From JBBDWK01 sp040902885 (GTDB taxonomy: Bacteria > Acidobacteriota > Terriglobia > Bryobacterales > Bryobacteraceae): 64,000 nucleotides of DNA. Positions 27,242 to 36,388 of the stretch are shown in pieces (the first letter of the stretch is position 1; each line of letters opens with the position of its first letter). The translations under genes and the position numbers were made by a program. The notes beneath the pieces were generated by a model, which worked only from the letters and a program-made list of their open reading frames with translations, was not told the origin of the DNA and did not search any database. The stretch covers positions 8,589 to 72,588 of the forward strand of contig JBBDWK010000101.1 of NCBI GenBank assembly GCA_040902885.1, written 5' to 3'.

Positions 27242-28033
27242 ATGAACAAAGCCAAATTCGCAATTGTCTCGACCATTTTCGCCGCCACGGCCGCGTTTGG
27301 ACAGTTGCCCGCTCCCAACGAAGCGGGAGTGGGCATGGGCCACCTTCACCTGACGGTGCGGGACATAGACGCGCACAAGAAACTCTGGGTGGGCGTGATG
27401 GGCGCGAAACCAGTGATGATGGGAAACCTGGAAGTGCTGAAGCTGCCAGATGTGATCGTCATGCTGCGCAAGGGGGAACCAGCCGCCGGCAGTGAAGGCT
27501 CCGCGGTGAACCATCTCGGCTTCAAGGTGAAGGATCTGGATGCAACCATCGCGAAACTCACCGCGGCCGGCGCAAGAGTGCAGCGCACGATGCCGGAGAC
27601 GCGCCAGGCTTTTCTCCTGTTCCCCGACGAGGTCAAGGTGGAATTCTCCGAAGACAAATCGCAAACCATCCCGTTGACCCACCATCACATCCATTTCTTC
27701 ACCCAGGATGTGGAGGCCACGCGCGCCTGGTACGCAAAGATGTTCGCCGCGAAACCTGGACGCCGCCTGAAGTTCGAAGCGGCCGACCTCCCCGGCGTCA
27801 ATCTGACCTTCTCGCCATCGGAAACGAAGACCGTCGCCACCAAGGGCCGCGCCGTCGATCACATTGGCTTTGAAGTGCGCAATCTCGAAAGCTTCTGTAA
27901 AGAGATGGAGAAGCGCGGCGTCAAATTCGACGTGCCTTTCAAGAAGGTGCCCGCCTTGGGCCTCTCGATCGCATTCTTCACCGATCCCTGGGGCACCTAC
28001 GTCGAGCTCACCGAGGGAATGAACAAGCTTTAG
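27242..28033 (+). CDS. VOC (glyoxalase/dioxygenase fold) family protein, exported
   Basis: 263 residues with a signal peptide (residues 1-20, ending AAFG). Two VOC modules are visible: residues about 32-135 (MGHLHLTVRDIDAHKKLW) and about 140-260 (THHHIHFFTQDVEATRAWY), each with His at the usual metal-strand start and a closing Glu (VKVEFSE, YVELTEG). Possible activities include glyoxalase or extradiol-type reactions; export to the periplasm makes a classical methylglyoxal role unlikely. AAGG lies 9 nt before the ATG. Same-strand neighbour of the hydroxy-acid oxidase (29 bp gap). Confidence 0.85.
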   Translation: MNKAKFAIVSTIFAATAAFGQLPAPNEAGVGMGHLHLTVRDIDAHKKLWVGVMGAKPVMMGNLEVLKLPDVIVMLRKGEPAAGSEGSAVNHLGFKVKDLDATIAKLTAAGARVQRTMPETRQAFLLFPDEVKVEFSEDKSQTIPLTHHHIHFFTQDVEATRAWYAKMFAAKPGRRLKFEAADLPGVNLTFSPSETKTVATKGRAVDHIGFEVRNLESFCKEMEKRGVKFDVPFKKVPALGLSIAFFTDPWGTYVELTEGMNKL

Positions 28034-28062
28034 TTCAAGTTTGATAGGATAGGCGTCCGAGT

Positions 28063-29262
28063 ATGCGCATCAATCGACGCCACGCATTTCAAGGACTAGC
28101 GGCGCTGGCCGGCGGGCAGCGGCTTGCCATGGCGCAGCAGGCCGCGGAACCGGTTACGGTCGACCGGTATCTCGACGACCCGTTGATGGGGCCTGCCAAT
28201 GTCTTCGACTTCATGCCCCTAGCCAGGGCCAAGCTCGACAAGGTGGCATGGGATTACCTGGAAGGCGGCTCCGAGGATGAAGTGTCGCTGGCCGACAACC
28301 GCGCCGGATTCAACCGCATCGTCATCCGTCCGAAGGCCCTTGTGGACGTCCACAAGATCGACCTCTCGCTGGAGCTGCTCGGCCAGAAGCTCGAATTTCC
28401 CATCATCCTGGACCCGGCGGGCGGCAAGAATTGCTTCCGCCAGAACGGCGAAATTCTGGTGGCGCAGGCAGCCGCCAATTCGAAAGCGCTGCACATCACC
28501 AACGGGGGCATTCAGAAGGTCACCGAGTCCGGCAAGGGGCCTGCATGGTGGCAGGTGACCACGGGCGGCGACTTCCGCAGCCCGCAGGCCATGCGCGCGT
28601 TCGTGAAGCGCATGGAGAGCCAAGGCTGCTCGGGCATCTGCTTCACTACGGACATCATGTATGTGTCCCATCGTGAGCGGAACATTCACAATAAATTCGA
28701 TCGCGGCTGGGGAGAAACGGGCATTCCTCGCGATGGCCAAGGCCGCTTGCCGCGTCCCAGGAATCCGGAGCGGGCGGGCATTTACCCCTCGCGGCCTTTC
28801 CCAACGCCCACATGGAACACAGTGAAGGAACTGGTTGGCATGACTAAACTGCCGCTGATCCTCAAAGGCATCCTGACGGCCGAAGACGCGGCACTGTGCG
28901 TCGAGAATGGCGTCTCGGCTATCGTGGTGTCGAATCACGGCGCGCGCCAGCTCGACCACGTGGGCGGGACCATTGAGGCGCTGCCCGAGGTGGTCAAAGG
29001 CGTGGATGGCAAGATACCCGTGCTGATCGACGGCGGCATCCGCCGCGGCACCGATATCCTGAAAGCTCTGGCGTTGGGGGCTAAGGCCGTGTGCGTTGCG
29101 CGGCCTTATTTGTACGGTCTGGCAGCCTTCGGCCAGCCGGGGGTGGAGCGGGTGATCGAGCTGCTGCGCACCGAGCTCGCTCTCGACATGGGTCTGGCGG
29201 GCGTTCCGAACCTTGCCGCCATCAACCGCAGTCTGGTGCGCATTCGAGGTGAACAATCATGA
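28063..29262 (+). CDS. FMN-dependent alpha-hydroxy-acid oxidizing protein, exported
   Basis: 399 residues, the size of lactate/glycolate oxidases and lactate dehydrogenase LldD. N-terminus MRINRRHAFQGLAAL with a following AMAQQ looks like a Tat-type signal, fitting a folded flavoprotein. Catalytic-site segment VVSNHGARQLD contains the His base; the FMN phosphate loop is IDGGIRRGTDILKALALGAKAV. It oxidises 2-hydroxy acids such as L-lactate or glycolate to 2-oxo acids. The downstream tetrahaem cytochrome overlaps in transcription context and could be the electron acceptor; this is inferred. Confidence 0.92.
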   Translation: MRINRRHAFQGLAALAGGQRLAMAQQAAEPVTVDRYLDDPLMGPANVFDFMPLARAKLDKVAWDYLEGGSEDEVSLADNRAGFNRIVIRPKALVDVHKIDLSLELLGQKLEFPIILDPAGGKNCFRQNGEILVAQAAANSKALHITNGGIQKVTESGKGPAWWQVTTGGDFRSPQAMRAFVKRMESQGCSGICFTTDIMYVSHRERNIHNKFDRGWGETGIPRDGQGRLPRPRNPERAGIYPSRPFPTPTWNTVKELVGMTKLPLILKGILTAEDAALCVENGVSAIVVSNHGARQLDHVGGTIEALPEVVKGVDGKIPVLIDGGIRRGTDILKALALGAKAVCVARPYLYGLAAFGQPGVERVIELLRTELALDMGLAGVPNLAAINRSLVRIRGEQS

Positions 29263-29317
29263 TGAACCGCGCGCACGGCATGAGCATCAGCAATGCCAGC
29301 CCTTCGGCGGGATACGT

Positions 29318-29905
29318 ATGCCGCATCGACCTGGCATAGGTCTGGCGGTCTCGCTTCTTCTCGCCGGCGCTGTACTCATCGCCCAGGACCCGAAAGGACC
29401 GGAAATCTTACGTCCCACCGACAAATCGGTGTGGAAGGCAGGTCCGGTCTCCGTTGTGGCGCGGGTGCAGGGCAAAGGCGAGCTACGGCTGGACGGAAAG
29501 ACGATTGAAGCCCGGCAACTGGCTCCCAATGCCCTGACGGCGACACTCAACCCGGCCAAGGGAGCGCACGAGCTGGTCCTGGTCACTTCGGCTGGTGAAA
29601 CAAAAGTGAACTTCTTCGTCGGTGACGCGGCGCCGCCGGGCGATTTTCAGCCCTTCCGCCTCCATCCGCCGGCGGCGGCCTGCGAGACCTGTCACGCTGT
29701 GCAGAATGGGGCGTGGAACCTCAAAGGCGAGACGGCCGGCGAAAGCTGCTTCACCTGCCACGATCAGAAGCCCTTCGCGGGCATTCACGGCCACAACACG
29801 GAAGTCCTGTTCGAATGCCAGATGTGCCACAAACCGCATGGTTCCGCGGCGGCCAAGCATTTGAAGTGGCCCAAGGAAGTCGCCTGTAAGCAGTGCCACG
29901 GGTGA
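29318..29905 (+). CDS. Small tetrahaem c-type cytochrome with N-terminal Ig-like region
   Basis: Start at ATG 29318, where a signal peptide begins (PHRPGIGLAVSLLLAGAVLIA); upstream in-frame codons overlap the oxidase gene. 195 residues. Residues about 25-115 resemble a small beta-sandwich (VWKAGPVSVVARVQGKGELRLDG). The C-terminal about 75 residues contain four CxxCH haem sites: CETCH, CFTCH, CQMCH and CKQCH, with extra His residues (HGHN, HLKW) as possible distal ligands. Acts in periplasmic electron transfer; partner unknown, the preceding FMN hydroxy-acid oxidase being the nearest candidate. Confidence 0.85.
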   Translation: MPHRPGIGLAVSLLLAGAVLIAQDPKGPEILRPTDKSVWKAGPVSVVARVQGKGELRLDGKTIEARQLAPNALTATLNPAKGAHELVLVTSAGETKVNFFVGDAAPPGDFQPFRLHPPAAACETCHAVQNGAWNLKGETAGESCFTCHDQKPFAGIHGHNTEVLFECQMCHKPHGSAAAKHLKWPKEVACKQCHG

Positions 29906-29917
29906 CGAAAACGTAAT

Positions 29918-30442
29918 TTACTTCTTGAGCCGACTGCAGGCCGTTTCCGCACCGCTGATGTCGACAGCGCTTTGCCCCTCTTCGACGTATGCGATTTTGC
30001 CTTCCTTGTCGATAACGAACGTAGCGCGATTCGAGAGGCCGCGGGCTTCCATCAACACGCCATAGTCCTTCGACGCCTTCCGATGGAGAAAATCGCTCAG
30101 CATCGGAAACTTCGCGCCGGTCTGTGCGGCGAAGACGCGCTGACTGGGAGTGTTGTCGGTACTGACGCCGAAGACCTGTGTGTCCATGCCTTCGAATTTG
30201 GCAAGGTTGGATCCATAGCTCGTCATCTCTTTCGTGCAGCCGCCGGTGAACGCGGCAGGATAGAAGGCGAGCACGACATTCTGCTTGCCACGGAACTCGG
30301 AGAGCGTCACAGGTTTTCCCGTGGTTGACGGCAGGGTGAAGTCGGGCGCCATATCGCCGACTTTCAAGTGAGTCTTCGGCGGCGCCTGCCCCATCAAGAG
30401 CGGCGCGGTCGCCATTACGAGAAAAAGCAAAAATGGTCGCAT
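29918..30442 (-). CDS. Peroxiredoxin (AhpC/TSA family), exported
   Basis: ATG 30442 follows GGAGGAAAG and opens a signal peptide (MRPFLLFLVMATAPLLMG); the longer frame to 30526 has no support. 174 residues. The peroxidatic Cys is in the loop FYPAAFTGGCTKEM, and Arg of the active site is near GLSNRATFVID. A second, resolving Cys may be the C-terminal ETACSRL. Reduces H2O2 or organic peroxides in the periplasm using thiols. Just downstream of the Dab-type operon, same strand, about 80 bp gap; no functional link is evident. Confidence 0.92.
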   Translation of the reverse strand: MRPFLLFLVMATAPLLMGQAPPKTHLKVGDMAPDFTLPSTTGKPVTLSEFRGKQNVVLAFYPAAFTGGCTKEMTSYGSNLAKFEGMDTQVFGVSTDNTPSQRVFAAQTGAKFPMLSDFLHRKASKDYGVLMEARGLSNRATFVIDKEGKIAYVEEGQSAVDISGAETACSRLKK

Positions 30443-30522
30443 TCTTTCCTCCACGATTGACCTGGGAATCATAGTATATCTTAAACCCGCGGGGCTCAAC
30501 CGTAGGGATGGCTGAACCATTA

Positions 30523-32043
30523 TCAAGGCGTTAACGACGGTGCCTGGGGAGTGCGCGCCGGATGTGAAGCGACGTTGGCGCGTCGCAAATTATCAACGAG
30601 TGCGCCCGCGGCCTGTGCGCGCTGGCTGACGATCCAGGCGGGCGCGACACCGGTCACAACAAGAAATACCACGATGGCCGCGAGGCAGAATCGTTCACGC
30701 GGAAGGGCATCGGGAACGCCGAAGAGACCTGAAGGCCTCTTACCCAGAAACAAAATCGCGAACAATCGGAATATGTGGAACGCAAAGAGCGCCGTCGCGA
30801 TTGGCAGCGCGACCCCAAGCTGGGGATGGCTCTCGAGCGTGCCGTGAATCAAGAGATCCTCCGCGCAGAAGCCAAGCGTACCCGGCAATCCGATCAGCGC
30901 GAGACCACTTACAAGGAAGAAAACCGCAAGCCGGGGGAAGCTGCCTGCCAATCCGAGGAAGCGGTCGCCTGTAATCCTGCCCCCGACACGCGTTTCAACA
31001 AGACGATATACCGCCGCGAGGCAGGTAGTTGAAGCCGCTACGACAATCCAATGCACCAGCGCACCCGTAACACCCGGTTCGGTTGCGCTCTCAAGTCCGA
31101 CGAGAATGCTCGAGGCCTGGCCTACCAAGAGCAACCCGAAGAGCCGGCGCGGCTCCCGTTCGCAAAGAGCCAGCACCGCCGTGTAAAGCACGGTGAATAA
31201 CGCAACGTCGCTGAGGAAAGGCAGAGCCCTTAAGGCGACGTCCGGCAGAACAGGGATGGCAACTCGGGCGACCAGAAAAGCTCCCAAATGGCCATTGACC
31301 AACAGACTGGCGGTGAGCAGCGGGCCACGATCGAAAGCCGATACCACCCAGGAGTGCATTGGGAAAATACCTTTTCCGAGCAGGACCGCGGCCATCAAAA
31401 GCGCGAATGCCCAGGTTCCACCCGGTGACGAGCCGTCTTTAAGCGCTGAGAGAGAAAATGGAGCCGTCACCCCAGCGGCTGCGGCATCGTTGACGATCAG
31501 AGCGACCGCGCCCGCAAGCGCGGCGGTGCTGGAGCCCAGAGCGATTCGCGGCAGTGCGGCGGCACGAGACTGAGCAGCGCCATTCACAGCCGGGTGCTTC
31601 GCGATCAGCAGCGGCAAAGATGCGAGAGTCCATGCGACTACGAGCAACAGCAGATGCTCCGTGGCGTAGACTGTCTGAGTGGCCGATACGAGGAGAAGCG
31701 TCTGGGCCAACAGAGGCCGGCCGATGTCGCGGCGCGGCGCAACCAAAACAGTCAGGAGCGCCAGCGCGGCGAAAACCACGAGCGCCAGCGCGTTCAGGGC
31801 ATCGGCCGCGAACCACGGGTGAGCGGAGCCGAGCGACGGAAGAGACCAGGGTTCGGCCAGCGAGCCGCCGCCGCGCTCCGTTACTTCCCATAGCGCCGCA
31901 CAGGAGGCCAGGAGCGAGCAGCCGACTGCCGCCGCGGCGATTGCACGCGCCATGCTCGCGGACTTTGTGCGCAGAACCCCGAATGCTCCCAAAGCGGGCG
32001 CAAGCACCGTTACAGTCAGGAAGGGGAGACTCAGTTCAGGCAT
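30523..32043 (-). CDS. NuoM/NuoN-like proton-translocating membrane subunit, last gene of the Dab-type operon
   Basis: Start at ATG 32043, which shares its A with the stop of the preceding gene (TGATG) and follows CAGGAG; 506 residues. About 13-14 hydrophobic helices. The proton-pumping core Lys region reads LLGKGIFPMHSWVVSAFDRGP, corresponding to the Mrp/complex I antiporter motif (GxxPFHxWLPxAxxxAP) in a diverged form; a Lys on the later helix is less clear. No other complex I genes are nearby. Together with the preceding NuoL-like gene it would make a two-subunit proton module next to DUF2309. Confidence 0.82.
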   Translation of the reverse strand: MPELSLPFLTVTVLAPALGAFGVLRTKSASMARAIAAAAVGCSLLASCAALWEVTERGGGSLAEPWSLPSLGSAHPWFAADALNALALVVFAALALLTVLVAPRRDIGRPLLAQTLLLVSATQTVYATEHLLLLVVAWTLASLPLLIAKHPAVNGAAQSRAAALPRIALGSSTAALAGAVALIVNDAAAAGVTAPFSLSALKDGSSPGGTWAFALLMAAVLLGKGIFPMHSWVVSAFDRGPLLTASLLVNGHLGAFLVARVAIPVLPDVALRALPFLSDVALFTVLYTAVLALCEREPRRLFGLLLVGQASSILVGLESATEPGVTGALVHWIVVAASTTCLAAVYRLVETRVGGRITGDRFLGLAGSFPRLAVFFLVSGLALIGLPGTLGFCAEDLLIHGTLESHPQLGVALPIATALFAFHIFRLFAILFLGKRPSGLFGVPDALPRERFCLAAIVVFLVVTGVAPAWIVSQRAQAAGALVDNLRRANVASHPARTPQAPSLTP

Positions 32044-33422
32044 CAATCGGCTCCTGTCGCCTGGTCCGCATTCGGAGACCAGCCAAACGGAAGCGCATCG
32101 CTCCGGCCGGGATGCTCCGCTTCGGGGTGTGGCGCCGCCCAGAGCCGTTCAAACGTCGCCAGCACTTGCGCAACACGCATCAGTCCTCCTAACAGAAACC
32201 TTTCAAGAATCGTGTCGTGATGTCCACGGTCCAGCGCCAGGCGGTATAGCCACCTCCGCATTCCCGCGGGCAGCAGCGACTCATAGTGGGCGCCAGTGGG
32301 CTGCAGATTGCCGCCGGCGGCGGAGTGCATCTGGTGATAGTCGTGCAGCATGGAAGGCGCTCGGAGGAACTGCAATGTCCGGCTGGCCGCGTGCCCAACC
32401 ACATGAACCAGCGCGAGCCAGGTAAAGCCGAATCCAATCTCGACGAAGATGATGCCGATCTGCGACAGAGATGCGTACGCGAGCGATGTCTTGGCATTGG
32501 CACATGCCCGGCCGGCCATCGTGCCATGAATTGCCGTAATCGCTCCGATAACAACTACAGCGAAGCTCGCTACGGGAGAAGCCGCGAGAATCGGTTGAGC
32601 GCGAAGAAGCAGATAGGTGCCCGCGTGGACCGCTATCGCGCCGTAGAACACCGCGCTCGACGGCGTCGGACCTTCCATCGCCCGCGGGAGCCAGCCGGAA
32701 AATGGAACCTGGGCCGACTTGCCCGAGGCGGCGATGATCAGCAGAAGGGCGACGGCTGTGGCCGCGCCGCCCGTAACAGCCGAGGTCTGAGCCGGCCAGG
32801 CGCCTTTCAGAAGCTGCCCGTAAGAAGCAGACCCCGCGACATGGTGAAGAACCACAACCGCAACCAGCAGTCCAATGTCGCAGGCCCGGTACACCCCAAA
32901 CACGTGCAACGCGCCGCGGACCGGTTCCGGACGCTCCTGGAAGAAGGCGATCAGCAGGACCGAAGTGATGCCCACTAGTTCCCAACCAACCACGAGCAGG
33001 TCGAAAGATCCGGACGCGAAAATGAGCAGTGAGCCCAAGGCAAACAGGTGCAGCAGCGCAAAGAAACGAAAGTAGCCCTGCTCGCGGTGGAGGTAACGGC
33101 TCGAAAATGCGCCGATGAGACCGACCAGAATGACTGTGATCAGGACATAGGTCATCGAGAGCCGGTCCATGAAAAGGGAGGAGGCGAATGCATACTTGCC
33201 GGCCCCAAACCACTGATCCAGCGGTGCTGAGATGGACGGAAGATTGCGATCCTGCATTTGGAAGAGCAGAACCAGAGTCGAGGCCGTACAGAATAGATAA
33301 GTCGCGCCAGTGAGCCGCGAGATGAAGCGTTCGGCCGGCGACCACCCAAGCAGCCATACCATCCCCAGTGCGAAAAAGATCAGACCGGGCGCGGCAATGG
33401 TGCAGATGAGGAGTGATTCCAT
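32043..33422 (-). CDS. NuoL-like (DabB-type) proton-translocating membrane subunit
   Basis: 459 residues with about 12-13 hydrophobic helices. The conserved glutamate of the antiporter-like subunits is in VVGWELVGI, and the broken-helix/proton path motif is GKSAQVPFSGWLPRAMEGPTPSSA, a canonical NuoL/MrpA/DabB sequence. In the Dab (DIC accumulation) complex the NuoL-like DabB supplies cation-driven energy to the carbonic-anhydrase-like DabA. Starts 9 bp after the DabA stop with AGGA before the ATG. The C-terminus after about 370 is hydrophilic and carries no recognised domain. Confidence 0.87.
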   Translation of the reverse strand: MESLLICTIAAPGLIFFALGMVWLLGWSPAERFISRLTGATYLFCTASTLVLLFQMQDRNLPSISAPLDQWFGAGKYAFASSLFMDRLSMTYVLITVILVGLIGAFSSRYLHREQGYFRFFALLHLFALGSLLIFASGSFDLLVVGWELVGITSVLLIAFFQERPEPVRGALHVFGVYRACDIGLLVAVVVLHHVAGSASYGQLLKGAWPAQTSAVTGGAATAVALLLIIAASGKSAQVPFSGWLPRAMEGPTPSSAVFYGAIAVHAGTYLLLRAQPILAASPVASFAVVVIGAITAIHGTMAGRACANAKTSLAYASLSQIGIIFVEIGFGFTWLALVHVVGHAASRTLQFLRAPSMLHDYHQMHSAAGGNLQPTGAHYESLLPAGMRRWLYRLALDRGHHDTILERFLLGGLMRVAQVLATFERLWAAPHPEAEHPGRSDALPFGWSPNADQATGAD

Positions 33423-33431
33423 TTGTGTGTC

Positions 33432-34907
33432 CTACAAACCCGCGGCAACGGCGACAGCCGGCAGGTGTTCGATTTTTCCGCGATACCATGCGGCCGAGGT
33501 CGCTACGACGGGAAGCGGTGTTTCCATCGGGTCCACCGCTTCAAAGCTCCCATCGCGGTATGCGTGCATTTCGCCCGTCCGGTGGTCCAGGGTCGCCATG
33601 CGGATCCACCGGTTGACCAGGAGTTGAAGCATAGCTGGATGCTTGCTGATGGCGCCCATCACCCGATCCGGCGTAGTCTCGACAACGAAGAGGATCCGGA
33701 CTGGCTCATGAATCTCGACCATCTGCCAGGGGAGACCGGTTCGAAGATCGCTGGCGTGTCCATTCATCACCCCTAACAGTCCTGTCACGTTGTGGGGCAG
33801 TTTCGTGCCGCAGCCGTATCGTTCGTTGTCCACGAAGGAGAAGTAGTATTCGAGGCTGATGCCGGCGCATACCGGCACCGCCGCCGCCAGCAATCTGCCC
33901 AGATCCGTGTCCTCAGGATCCTGATCCGCATCGTACGAAACGAGGAACGCCCGGCGATCCAGGAAGAGCCCCCGCGTGACATGCCGCCTTCCCACGATAC
34001 AAACGGCGTTGGTGCAATGCCCATACTCCGGCCGCGGCTCCGCAAGATGTTCCGAGCGCTCCTCGACGTGCAACAGCGCGAGGCCGGCGCTCTCGTCCGG
34101 ATTCGCCGCTTCGAAACGCCGCGACCGCTCATGCGCATTCCACGCTCGGGCACGATCGAGTGAGCCGGAAGCGGATGCAAGATCCTCCGCATGTGTGGCG
34201 GGTACCTGTTCCAGATCGAAAAGGTCCACGTCGTCATTGCAGGTATCGTGATAACCGCCGACAAACCAGGTGTCGGGAGGGATATCGATTCCTTTGGCCC
34301 GTAGTCCGTCCCGGACCTGCGGGATGTTTGCCATGGCTGCGAACAGACGGCCGTTCGGGCCGCCGCGCCGGCCGCCGCATGCGCCGCAATCATGCGCGGA
34401 TTCGTGCGGATTGTTCAAGCTCGTGGATCCGTGGCCCAGGAGAATCACCAGGCGAGCAAATCCGCTGCGAAGCCCGCCTGGACCGAGCACGCTTTCGACG
34501 CGCTCGATCTTCTCCTGGATCCAAAACCCGAGCATCAGTCCTTCAGCCGCCTCGTGCCCCTTCTCATCCATACGCATCAAGGTGAGTTCGGTACGCGGCT
34601 CCGGGAGAAAGCTTTTGTTGAGCGATGCCCGCAGCCGGGCGAATCGCCGGGGCGCCAGAACGCGCGCGATGAGCGGCGCCAGGGATAATCCTCCGAGCGC
34701 AGCGGTGCTCAGCCAGCCGCGCACAAGCGTCTGGGAGGAAACGAATCTCCCATGGGCAATGCGACCCCAGATGGCGCGCCGCGATCTGCGCGTTTCGTGC
34801 AGGTGTTCGTCATCGCTCACAGGCAATTCCAGCACGGCATGACGGGGCTTCACCACCACCGGACACAGCGAAACACCATGAGGATCGTCGATGCCCTTAT
34901 AGTCCAC
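33432..34907 (-). CDS. dabA: DUF2309/DabA-like protein, C-terminal part (separated by frameshift)
   Basis: 491-codon open frame that continues the DabA coding sequence in the -1 frame. It starts at DYKGIDDPHG and contains CPVVVKPRHAV, then GHGSTSLNNPHESAHDC at 158-174. The His159 and Cys174 are 15 residues apart, the same spacing as the zinc-binding His and Cys of characterised DabA, a distant beta-carbonic-anhydrase relative. The ATG at 34907 is not a likely real start: it has no ribosome-binding site and lies just after the shift point. There is no sign of decay in this half. Confidence 0.85.
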   Translation of the reverse strand: MDYKGIDDPHGVSLCPVVVKPRHAVLELPVSDDEHLHETRRSRRAIWGRIAHGRFVSSQTLVRGWLSTAALGGLSLAPLIARVLAPRRFARLRASLNKSFLPEPRTELTLMRMDEKGHEAAEGLMLGFWIQEKIERVESVLGPGGLRSGFARLVILLGHGSTSLNNPHESAHDCGACGGRRGGPNGRLFAAMANIPQVRDGLRAKGIDIPPDTWFVGGYHDTCNDDVDLFDLEQVPATHAEDLASASGSLDRARAWNAHERSRRFEAANPDESAGLALLHVEERSEHLAEPRPEYGHCTNAVCIVGRRHVTRGLFLDRRAFLVSYDADQDPEDTDLGRLLAAAVPVCAGISLEYYFSFVDNERYGCGTKLPHNVTGLLGVMNGHASDLRTGLPWQMVEIHEPVRILFVVETTPDRVMGAISKHPAMLQLLVNRWIRMATLDHRTGEMHAYRDGSFEAVDPMETPLPVVATSAAWYRGKIEHLPAVAVAAGL

Positions 34908-36388
34908 GGCAATTCCATAAAGCCGGCCGCGGCGAACGTCTCGACGCCGGGATCGAGCTCCTCCAGATGGCGGCGGAAAGATTCCTCGCGCTCATCGAGG
35001 CAGAAGAATACCTGGGCTTTCGGGCGGCTGGTTCGGGGCTGCGGAGGGTGCGCGAGGCGGTGACGCCCGAGAGGCTGGAGGACGAGCCTTTCATGGGCGC
35101 GCTCATAAGCCTGATGCAGGAGCCTGCGACATTCGAGATCATCGAGTCGATCGACTTCCTGCTGCAACCGATCGAACTGGCTTTCGGTCAAACTATCGAT
35201 CGCGCCGGCGTTTAAGCCCAGAAGCTGAGCGGCATCGAACATCCGTGCCGCAAGGCGTAGCCGCTCCTGGCTCCGCGAAACCAGGGGAGCCTTCGCTGCC
35301 TGCCAATCGCCGGCGAACTCGGGGGCCAATCCTGCTTCCAGCGCTATGTTATGCACGGCGACTGTGGTCAGAGTGAGACGGACCGCCAGAAAGTCCAGCA
35401 ACGAACAGGTGAGGGACTCGTGCGGCAGCAGGTTTGGTTCCTTCTCGAGGCGGTGCATGAGTCCCGCCCAGCCCGGCAGCGCCAGCAACTCCGAGCGCAG
35501 GTACTGCTCCCAGTTCTGCTCCGGGATGCGAAAACTGTGGAGGAAGTCCAACACTACGCCCGCTGCATCGAGTTGCTCATCAGCCTGACGCGCCAACTCC
35601 TTCCGCAGGCCCGTAAGCCGCCTCGGGTGAATGAAGAGAGGCTGAACCAATAATGTGCGAACAGCGGCGTAGAATCCTAAGGCGCGGTCCGGCATCGGCC
35701 AGTACGCCAGTCCCTGGTCGAGGAACACCTCGGTCAGGCGGATGAGATAGGGGTGGATGACGTCGTCCAGGTCGACACCGGCGGAGTTAAAGAGTGCGTC
35801 ACGGAGCCGCTCGGCGCCGGAATCCTTGTCCTGTGGCTGAACCTTGACACGGGAAAGGCAAGCGGAAAACAGAAGGCCGGCCCCTACGCTCTCGCGATCG
35901 CCAGAGGGTTCCAGTACTTTCGACCGCGTGACAGGGTCGAGATCGGGGCGGAGGCGCGAGAGCAGGTCTCCCTCGTTCAGGAGCCAGTCGATCGTATTCG
36001 CCTCGAAAGGCCGCAAACCCGATGCCAGTATGGCGCGCTGCAAGGAGCGCTGCGTGAGCCCGTGTTGCGGAAGCACCTCGGTATCCGGCTCATTCGCCAA
36101 AACGGCATCGAGGTCACGCGCCTCGATGCGCCCCTTTCGCATCTGGTCGCGATACGCTTCCTCCGTCATGTACGGCTCGGCGCCGAACAAATGCGATGCT
36201 TCGACTACTGCTTCTTCGAACGGGAGGTGCTCAAACGCATGCAGAGTGTTGTGATGGATGAACACCCCGATTGGGCCCTGCACGGGAAGCAAACGAGCCA
36301 CCCGCTCAATGACATGGCTCAGACGGTCGCGTCTGCTCAGAGCGGAACCCGAATGATTGGACAAAGCGAATTCGTTTGATTTTATCAC
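34850..36388 (-). CDS. dabA: DUF2309/DabA-like protein, N-terminal part (frameshifted at about 34919)
   Basis: 512 codons, of which the first about 495 are DabA. Starts with the usual HHNTLHAFEHLPFEEAV segment; the start codon overlaps the SulP stop (ATGA). The first half of the zinc site, VFFCLDERE (Cys463, Asp465), is intact. After AAAGF the frame turns to nonsense and ends at 34850, while the expected YGIAVDYKGIDD is found in the -1 frame. Adding one base in the AAA/TTT run at 34919-34921 restores a single about 985-residue protein. DabA with a NuoL-like partner hydrates CO2 unidirectionally to trap bicarbonate in the cytoplasm. Confidence 0.87.
   Translation of the reverse strand: MIKSNEFALSNHSGSALSRRDRLSHVIERVARLLPVQGPIGVFIHHNTLHAFEHLPFEEAVVEASHLFGAEPYMTEEAYRDQMRKGRIEARDLDAVLANEPDTEVLPQHGLTQRSLQRAILASGLRPFEANTIDWLLNEGDLLSRLRPDLDPVTRSKVLEPSGDRESVGAGLLFSACLSRVKVQPQDKDSGAERLRDALFNSAGVDLDDVIHPYLIRLTEVFLDQGLAYWPMPDRALGFYAAVRTLLVQPLFIHPRRLTGLRKELARQADEQLDAAGVVLDFLHSFRIPEQNWEQYLRSELLALPGWAGLMHRLEKEPNLLPHESLTCSLLDFLAVRLTLTTVAVHNIALEAGLAPEFAGDWQAAKAPLVSRSQERLRLAARMFDAAQLLGLNAGAIDSLTESQFDRLQQEVDRLDDLECRRLLHQAYERAHERLVLQPLGRHRLAHPPQPRTSRPKAQVFFCLDEREESFRRHLEELDPGVETFAAAGFMELPWTIRASTILMVFRCVRWW

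Noticed and set aside
34890..34935. Programmed -1 frameshift in dabA
   Set aside because: The shift is in the -1 direction, but GGCTTTATG does not form a good X XXY YYZ slippery heptamer and Phe tRNA would pair badly with CTT. A missing base is simpler.
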